Shown here in pieces: positions 6,001-9,886 of a DNA stretch of 9,886 bases. The notes beneath the pieces are model-generated. The model did not search any database. It was not told the DNA's origin and saw nothing but the letters and a program-made list of their open reading frames with translations. Source of the DNA: an uncultured Clostridia bacterium. Its GTDB lineage: Bacteria > Bacillota > Clostridia > Oscillospirales > CAG-272. A program made the translations under genes and the position numbers. Every line of letters starts with the position of its first letter. Within the stretch, counting starts at the first letter, position 1. The stretch spans positions 1 to 9,886 of the forward strand of contig CALAFS010000188.1 of the NCBI GenBank assembly GCA_937892405.1, written 5' to 3'.

Positions 6001-7227
6001 TTATAACAGATTGCTCGGAATGATACAATTCTCCGAATCAATCGGAAGCGGGTCTTTGCACATACAGACAATTCCCCCGTTTCCTCTTTTCAAAAGAGCC
6101 TTATCCAGCACAGCAAATTTTTTGACTTCTCTGAAATCCGGATTTGCCGATTTTTTGATTTCCAATGGGTGAATGGTATCGTTTTCTTCCACGAAAAGAT
6201 CAATTTCCTTCGCGTTAGCGTCTCTGTAATAGGTCAGATTTGCCTTTGCGCTCGCGTACGCATCGGCTTTTACCAACTCCATGACGACATAATTCTCATA
6301 ATAGTGTCCGCTTGCCGCCCCCTGCATCAAAACTTCGGGTGTCAGCCACATGGAAAGATAGGCGGCAAGACCCGTGTCGCAAAAATAGAGTTTCGGCGTG
6401 CGTGAAAGCCGTTTCAGCGCATTGTTGGAGTACGGGGCGAGAAGATATACAATATGCAACCCCTCCAAAAGTTTCAGCCATGCTTTTGCCGTCGGAAGAG
6501 AAATATCCGCAGCTTCCGCCAGTGTCGCGTAATTGACCTGCTCGGCAATCAGGGCAGCACAACCGTCAAGAAATCTGCGGAAACGCACGGCATCGGTCAC
6601 GCCGCCCGCCTCGGCAATATCCCGCATCAGATAAGTGTCTACATAAGAAGAAAAATACTCCTGACGCAACTCGGCATCCACGCCCTGCACTTTCGGCATG
6701 CCGCCCTCGAAAATATTTGCAAAAACGCGGGTCACATCGTTTTTCTCGACCAAACCGGCACGCTCCCGTAAGACCGGAAAAGAAAAATCCAATCCTCCCT
6801 CATAGGGAAGATGATTTTTTTCCCTTTGCGACAAACTGTAAAGCTTCAGAATTCCGATGCGCCCGGCGAGTGTCTCACGGACATTTGCCATCATATGATA
6901 CTGCTCGGAGCCGGTCAACCAAAAAAGTCCCGTTTCCTCACTTTCGTCACAAATCACCTTGATCGCCTCAAAAAGCTCCGGCGCCTTCTGCACCTCGTCA
7001 ATCAGAATCGGAGGTTTATAAGTCTGAAAGAAGAGGTCGGGATCCCTTTTGGCAAGCGCGCAGACCGCGGAATTGTCCATCGTCACATAAGTTCTGTTGC
7101 TTCCTTGTGCCAAATGCTTCAGCATCGTTGTCTTACCGACCTGCCTTGCACCCGTCACGAGCACCGCCTTAAAAAAGCCGCTCATTTTCAGAAATTTCCG
7201 TTCCAGTTCCCTTCTGATATATTCCAT
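6001..7227 (-). CDS. AAA-type ATPase with C-terminal DUF4143 (nuclease-like) domain
   Basis: This 408-residue protein belongs to the widespread AAA_14 plus DUF4143 family. Walker A is GARQVGKTT (26-34), Walker B is PPILIDEVQKAPEL with D77/E78, and a sensor-like WLTGSEQ follows. The middle (about 165-290) contains the YVDTYLMRDI motif and a winged-helix-like segment (NYATLAEAADISLPTAKAWL). The C-terminal part contains Y-x-D near 335 and EIDLFVE...PLEIKKS, which fits a PD-(D/E)xK nuclease-like core with D343, E356 and K358. The cellular role of the family is not established. Start ATG 7227 has GGAG 6 bases upstream. It is a single-gene unit with its own promoter and terminator, flanked by related palindromes and next to phage packaging genes. 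The gene is intact. The placement suggests a mobile or defence-type accessory gene, which is inference. Confidence 0.92.
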   Translation of the reverse strand: MEYIRRELERKFLKMSGFFKAVLVTGARQVGKTTMLKHLAQGSNRTYVTMDNSAVCALAKRDPDLFFQTYKPPILIDEVQKAPELFEAIKVICDESEETGLFWLTGSEQYHMMANVRETLAGRIGILKLYSLSQREKNHLPYEGGLDFSFPVLRERAGLVEKNDVTRVFANIFEGGMPKVQGVDAELRQEYFSSYVDTYLMRDIAEAGGVTDAVRFRRFLDGCAALIAEQVNYATLAEAADISLPTAKAWLKLLEGLHIVYLLAPYSNNALKRLSRTPKLYFCDTGLAAYLSMWLTPEVLMQGAASGHYYENYVVMELVKADAYASAKANLTYYRDANAKEIDLFVEENDTIHPLEIKKSANPDFREVKKFAVLDKALLKRGNGGIVCMCKDPLPIDSENCIIPSNLL

Positions 7228-7241
7228 ACTCTTCTCCGAAA

Positions 7242-7277
7242 TTAAGATAATATAAAGTATACTTTATTTTATCATAA
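7242..7277. repeat. 36-bp imperfect palindrome (proximal copy) over the ATPase promoter, candidate operator
   Basis: The centre is GTATAC at 7257-7262. Of 18 symmetric pairs, 16 are complementary (mismatches at 7251/7268 and 7245/7274). The half-site TTAAGATAATATAAAGTA is nearly that of the distal palindrome at 5890-5925. It covers the -10 hexamer (7266-7271) and the predicted start point of the ATPase transcript, the classic position of a repressor operator. Confidence 0.85.
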
Positions 7278-7294
7278 AAATTCGTGCCTGTCAA
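7266..7294 (-). promoter_or_regulatory. Sigma-A promoter of the AAA ATPase/DUF4143 gene
   Basis: On the minus strand a perfect TTGACA (7294-7289), a 17-base spacer and TAAAAT (7271-7266) precede the gene. The predicted start is near 7259, the centre of the palindrome at 7242-7277, with a leader of about 32 bases. A protein bound to the palindrome would block this promoter. Confidence 0.75.
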
Positions 7295-7425
7295 GAAAAA
7301 TGAAAATTCTTTTTTCTCTTTTGTGATAGGCAAAATCAACCCTGTGGAAAGATTATACAGAATACTGCGCGGAATTTCTGTGCAAACCGCTGTAAAAGCG
7401 GGAGAAACTTTCCCTATCTTTCGGT

Positions 7426-7450
7426 CGCCGCCCGTACTTACAGGGCGGCG
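7426..7450 (+). other. GC-rich hairpin before the packaging genes
   Basis: CGCCGCCC (7426-7433) and GGGCGGCG (7443-7450) form a perfect 8-bp stem with a 9-base loop, followed by GCTTTCTGTT. It could be a weak terminator that insulates the phage module, or part of a regulatory site, since it overlaps a possible -35/-10 pair. No gene in the window needs terminating here on the plus strand. Confidence 0.45.
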
Positions 7451-7465
7451 GCTTTCTGTTATACT
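7437..7465 (+). promoter_or_regulatory. Possible promoter of the packaging module
   Basis: CTTACA (7437-7442, 4 of 6), a 17-base spacer and TATACT (7460-7465, 5 of 6) would give a start near 7472, about 65 bases before the small terminase ATG. The spacer contains one arm of the GC hairpin at 7426-7450. Phage late genes may use an activator, so this is tentative. Confidence 0.3.
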
Positions 7466-7535
7466 GATATTGCCTTTGAGAGAGCGGTCCGGAACGCCGA
7501 CGATAAGGCAATACAAAGGAAAGGAGAAAGACAAG

Positions 7536-7874
7536 ATGAGGGACGAGACAAAGGACAGCACCTCAAGGCAAAAGCTCGCCCGCCGCATGCTCCGCTTTTT
7601 CACGGAGTTTGACGGAGAGGGTGCGCCGAGCTTTGAAAAGTTCGCACGGGTATCGGGGTACAGAGTATCTGATCTTACCGCGTGCAGAGAAGACGAAGCC
7701 TTCGACAGGGTGTATAGAGAGTGCAACGAAATCCGCAGAGATTATCTGATTGACCAAGCGTTATGCCGTCGCTATGACCCGTCGTTTGTAAAGTTTCTTC
7801 TCACCGAAGAGAGTGAGTCTCCTGTCGAAGAAAAGAACCTCGCCCTGACACTCGAAGTCGTGTCGCAAGCATGA
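7536..7874 (+). CDS. Small terminase subunit-like protein
   Basis: This 112-residue protein lies directly upstream of the large terminase and overlaps it by ATGA, so the two are translationally coupled. Small terminases recognise phage DNA and feed it to the large subunit. About residues 31-60 (PSFEKFARVSGYRVSDLTACRE onward) look like a helix-turn-helix of the type that opens many phage small terminases. The following YRECNEIRRDYLIDQALCRRYDPSFVKFLLTEE is typical of the small packaging proteins found in clostridial prophages, where a YDP(S/T)xxKFLL-like segment recurs. I chose ATG 7536 because AAGGAG lies 9 bases upstream. The frame is open further upstream to GTG 7284, but that part has no ribosome binding site and spans the hairpin. 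Assignment rests on position plus motif resemblance. Confidence 0.75.
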   Translation: MRDETKDSTSRQKLARRMLRFFTEFDGEGAPSFEKFARVSGYRVSDLTACREDEAFDRVYRECNEIRRDYLIDQALCRRYDPSFVKFLLTEESESPVEEKNLALTLEVVSQA

Positions 7875-9235
7875 AGTGTAAACTTAAAGTTACAAACAGA
7901 CAAAAATCTTTTATTGATGCGACAGAATCCGAGGTCCTGTTCGGCGGGGCGGCGGGAGGCGGAAAGTCCTACGGGCAACTGGTGGACGCGCTCCTTTACG
8001 CGATGAAGTATCCGAACTCGAAGCAACTGATCCTCAGGCGGACACTGCCGGAGCTTGAAAAATCCCTTATCCGCACAAGCCTTTCTCTTTATCCGAAAGA
8101 GGTATATTCCTATCATGCCTCCTCCCATACCGGCAGGTTTGCCAACGGGTCGCTGATCGACTTCGGCTACTGCGCCACGGAAAACGATGTGTACCAATAC
8201 CAGAGTGCCGAATACGATGTCATCCGCTTTGACGAGCTGACGCACTTCACCGAGGGACAATATATCTACCTTCTCTCCCGCCTGCGCGGAGCGGTGGATA
8301 TCCCCCGGCAGATCAAGTCCTCGACCAACCCCGGCGGCATCGGGCACGCATGGGTCAAGGCACGCTTTATCGACCCTGCCCCCGCGGGGACACCCTTCGT
8401 GGGGCGGGACGGTCTTCGCCGCGTTTTCCTCCCCGCACGGATCGAAGACAACACCTTTCTGATGCGCGCCGATCCGATGTACAAAAAGCGCCTGATGGCT
8501 CTGCCGGAACGGGAGAAAAAAGCCCTCCTCTACGGTGAGTGGGACATTTTCGACGGGCAGTACTTCCCCGAGTTTTCGCGGCGACTGCATGTCACGGAGC
8601 CTTTCACGGTTCCCGCCTCCTGGCGGAAATACCGCACGATCGACTACGGACTCGACCGTCTCGCCTGCCTGTGGATCGCGCTCTCGCCCGACGGGTGCGC
8701 GTATGTCTACCGCGAATACTGCGAGTCGAACCTGCCGATCGGGAAAGCCGCCGAGGCGATCCTCGCCCGCACCCCTGCGTCGGAAGAAATCTACGCGACG
8801 CTGGCGCCGCCCGACCTCTTCTCCCGCTCGCAGGAGACGGGAAAATCCAAGGCGGCGCTCTTTTCTTCCTTCGGCGTGACCTTCACGAAGACCTCAAACA
8901 ACCGCGAGAGCGGCTGGCTCGCGATCAAGGAGATGCTCGCGGAGAAGAACGGACGGGTGGGGCTGAAGATTTTTTCTTTCTGTACCGAAATCATCCGTTG
9001 TCTGCCCGCTTTGCAAATCGACAAAAGGCGCCCGAGCGACTGTGCAAACGAACCGCACGAAATCACGCATGCGCCAGATGCCCTGCGCGGGTTCGCCGTC
9101 TTTCACACAAGACCGGCGGCAGAGACGCACACCGGCACGCGGACCGTGTGGACGCCCGACATGTGGGAGGACTATGAGGCGGCGGACAGCGAGGCGCGGA
9201 ATTATCTCTTGAAAAAATACGGAGAACCGATATGA
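7871..9235 (+). CDS. terL: Phage terminase large subunit
   Basis: This 454-residue packaging motor has an N-terminal ATPase and a C-terminal nuclease. It opens with the adenine-binding-type TNRQKSFIDA and Walker A GGAAGGGKS (25-33). ILRRTLPELE follows, Walker B is VIRFDE (D121/E122), and the coupling motif is SSTNPGG (150-156). The RNase H-like nuclease shows its acidic residues at D258 (TIDYGLD), D315 (APPDLF) and D403 (HAPDALR). It cuts concatemeric DNA and drives it through the portal into the prohead. The start ATG 7871 overlaps the small terminase stop, and its own stop overlaps the portal start, both as ATGA. All expected motifs are present, so it looks functional. Confidence 0.95.
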   Translation: MKCKLKVTNRQKSFIDATESEVLFGGAAGGGKSYGQLVDALLYAMKYPNSKQLILRRTLPELEKSLIRTSLSLYPKEVYSYHASSHTGRFANGSLIDFGYCATENDVYQYQSAEYDVIRFDELTHFTEGQYIYLLSRLRGAVDIPRQIKSSTNPGGIGHAWVKARFIDPAPAGTPFVGRDGLRRVFLPARIEDNTFLMRADPMYKKRLMALPEREKKALLYGEWDIFDGQYFPEFSRRLHVTEPFTVPASWRKYRTIDYGLDRLACLWIALSPDGCAYVYREYCESNLPIGKAAEAILARTPASEEIYATLAPPDLFSRSQETGKSKAALFSSFGVTFTKTSNNRESGWLAIKEMLAEKNGRVGLKIFSFCTEIIRCLPALQIDKRRPSDCANEPHEITHAPDALRGFAVFHTRPAAETHTGTRTVWTPDMWEDYEAADSEARNYLLKKYGEPI

Positions 9236-9886
9236 ACACAGAAACCAACCGATCCGCGCGGACGGATTATTTCCGCACCCTTTACGAAAACGCACGCGAC
9301 CGCTTTGCCGCCTCCGACGCTCTCTTCGAGCGGCACATGCAGCAGTACCGCGGCTCCGACGAGCTGGACGGTGCCAAAGAGCGGGCGGGCACCGTGCGCA
9401 ACATCACCTACGAGATCGTCGAAAGCCAGGTTTCCTCCGAAATTCCGCCTCCGAAAGCCGAACCGACCTGTTACAGCGAGAAAAAGGACCGCAACGCAAA
9501 ATCCATCGAGCGCCTTTGCGCATCCGTGCGCGATATGCTCCCCTTTGAGGAGATGAACGACATGGACGAGCGCTACACCTATATCTACGGCGGCAGTGTC
9601 TTCCTTGTCGAATGGGAGAACCCCGCGGGACGGAGCGGCGACCTCGGCGGAATCCGTGTGTCCTGTCTTTCGCCGCGCGACTTTATCCCCCAGCCGAACA
9701 TCACAAAAATTTCGGACATGGACTACTGCTTTCTCCGCTTCGTCACGACGAAGGCGGAGCTTACCCGTCGGTACGGCGTGAGTGAGGAGGACCTTGCGAA
9801 GGCGGAGATCGAATGGGAAAGTCTCCCGACGGCGGACGCCGGAGAGGCGGTGACGGGCATCGTCTGCTTCTACCGCGGCGGGGACG
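9232..9886 (+). CDS. Phage portal protein (partial, runs off the right edge)
   Basis: The frame opens at ATG 9232 inside the terminase stop (ATGA) and stays open for 218 codons to the window end. It reads MNTETNRSARTDYFRTLYEN, then RNITYEIVESQVSSEIPPPK (about 58-77), PFEEMNDMDERYTYIYGGS and FLVEWEN. The RNITYE...ESQ...IPPPK segment, and the acidic helix leading to a GGS-hydrophobic-VEW strand, are characteristic of portal proteins in clostridial prophages. Portal proteins form the dodecameric ring at the capsid vertex that docks the terminase and passes DNA. Gene order directly after terL supports the call. The rest of the protein lies beyond the window, so length and integrity are unknown. 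Confidence 0.88.
   Translation, partial: MNTETNRSARTDYFRTLYENARDRFAASDALFERHMQQYRGSDELDGAKERAGTVRNITYEIVESQVSSEIPPPKAEPTCYSEKKDRNAKSIERLCASVRDMLPFEEMNDMDERYTYIYGGSVFLVEWENPAGRSGDLGGIRVSCLSPRDFIPQPNITKISDMDYCFLRFVTTKAELTRRYGVSEEDLAKAEIEWESLPTADAGEAVTGIVCFYRGGD

Larger units (their letters stand above)
7228..7535. other. Intergenic region between the ATPase unit and the phage packaging genes
   Basis: The left part holds the ATPase ribosome binding site, palindrome and promoter (7234-7294). The right part holds a GC hairpin (7426-7450), a possible promoter (7437-7465) and the AAGGAG ribosome binding site of the small terminase gene (7521-7526). In between (about 7295-7425) I see no gene, no clear attachment site and no recognised RNA. 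An open frame from GTG 7284 runs through but has no ribosome binding site. Confidence 0.6.

Noticed and set aside
7295..7425. Possible phage attachment site or left prophage boundary
   Set aside because: No tRNA end, integrase gene or repeated core is visible within the window, so an att site cannot be supported.
7284..7535. N-terminal extension of the small terminase frame from GTG 7284
   Set aside because: There is no ribosome binding site before GTG 7284, the region holds a GC hairpin and the ATPase promoter, and a strong AAGGAG precedes ATG 7536.
7772..8590. A 272-codon open frame on the minus strand
   Set aside because: It is antisense to the terminase genes, where catalytic motifs fix the coding strand.

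Overview
The window looks like a chromosome segment of a Gram-positive Clostridia-type bacterium (Bacillota). The reasons are textbook sigma-A promoters with 17-base spacers, strong AGGAGG-type ribosome binding sites, a lipoprotein-anchored solute-binding protein, a YdiF-type ABC-F protein, and phage packaging genes that resemble those of clostridial prophages. No 16S or other taxonomic marker is present, so the assignment is an inference.

Layout. Bases 2-226 are the 3' end of an RluA/RluD-type pseudouridine synthase. Next, behind its own promoter, is a small two-gene unit: a DUF4160 gene broken by a single-base frameshift (302-558) and an intact DUF2442 gene (578-859). A long hairpin at 937-984 separates this unit from a convergent minus-strand operon. 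That operon encodes a polar amino acid ABC transporter in the order binding lipoprotein (3526-2702), permease (2601-1903), ATPase (1916-993). It has a consensus promoter at 3582-3610 and a strong hairpin between its first two genes. The ATPase carries an unusual charged insertion between Walker A and the Q-loop.

Divergently, 3920-5842 encodes a 640-residue ABC-F protein with a strong terminator. Bases 5886-7277 form a compact unit: a minus-strand AAA ATPase/DUF4143 gene (7227-6001) with its own promoter and terminator, bracketed by two related long palindromes. The distal palindrome is 44 bp and perfect. The proximal one is 36 bp, imperfect, and covers the ATPase -10 element and predicted start point. 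Their 36-bp cores agree at 30 positions, and four of the six differences are paired changes that keep the symmetry. This is the most interesting signal in the window. It suggests either a dimer-bound operator with a second copy or the ends of a small mobile unit.

From 7536 to the right edge the sequence is a phage head-packaging module in tight ATGA-coupled order: small terminase-like protein, large terminase and portal protein (the last runs off the end). It starts directly beside the ATPase unit with no integrase or repressor on this side.
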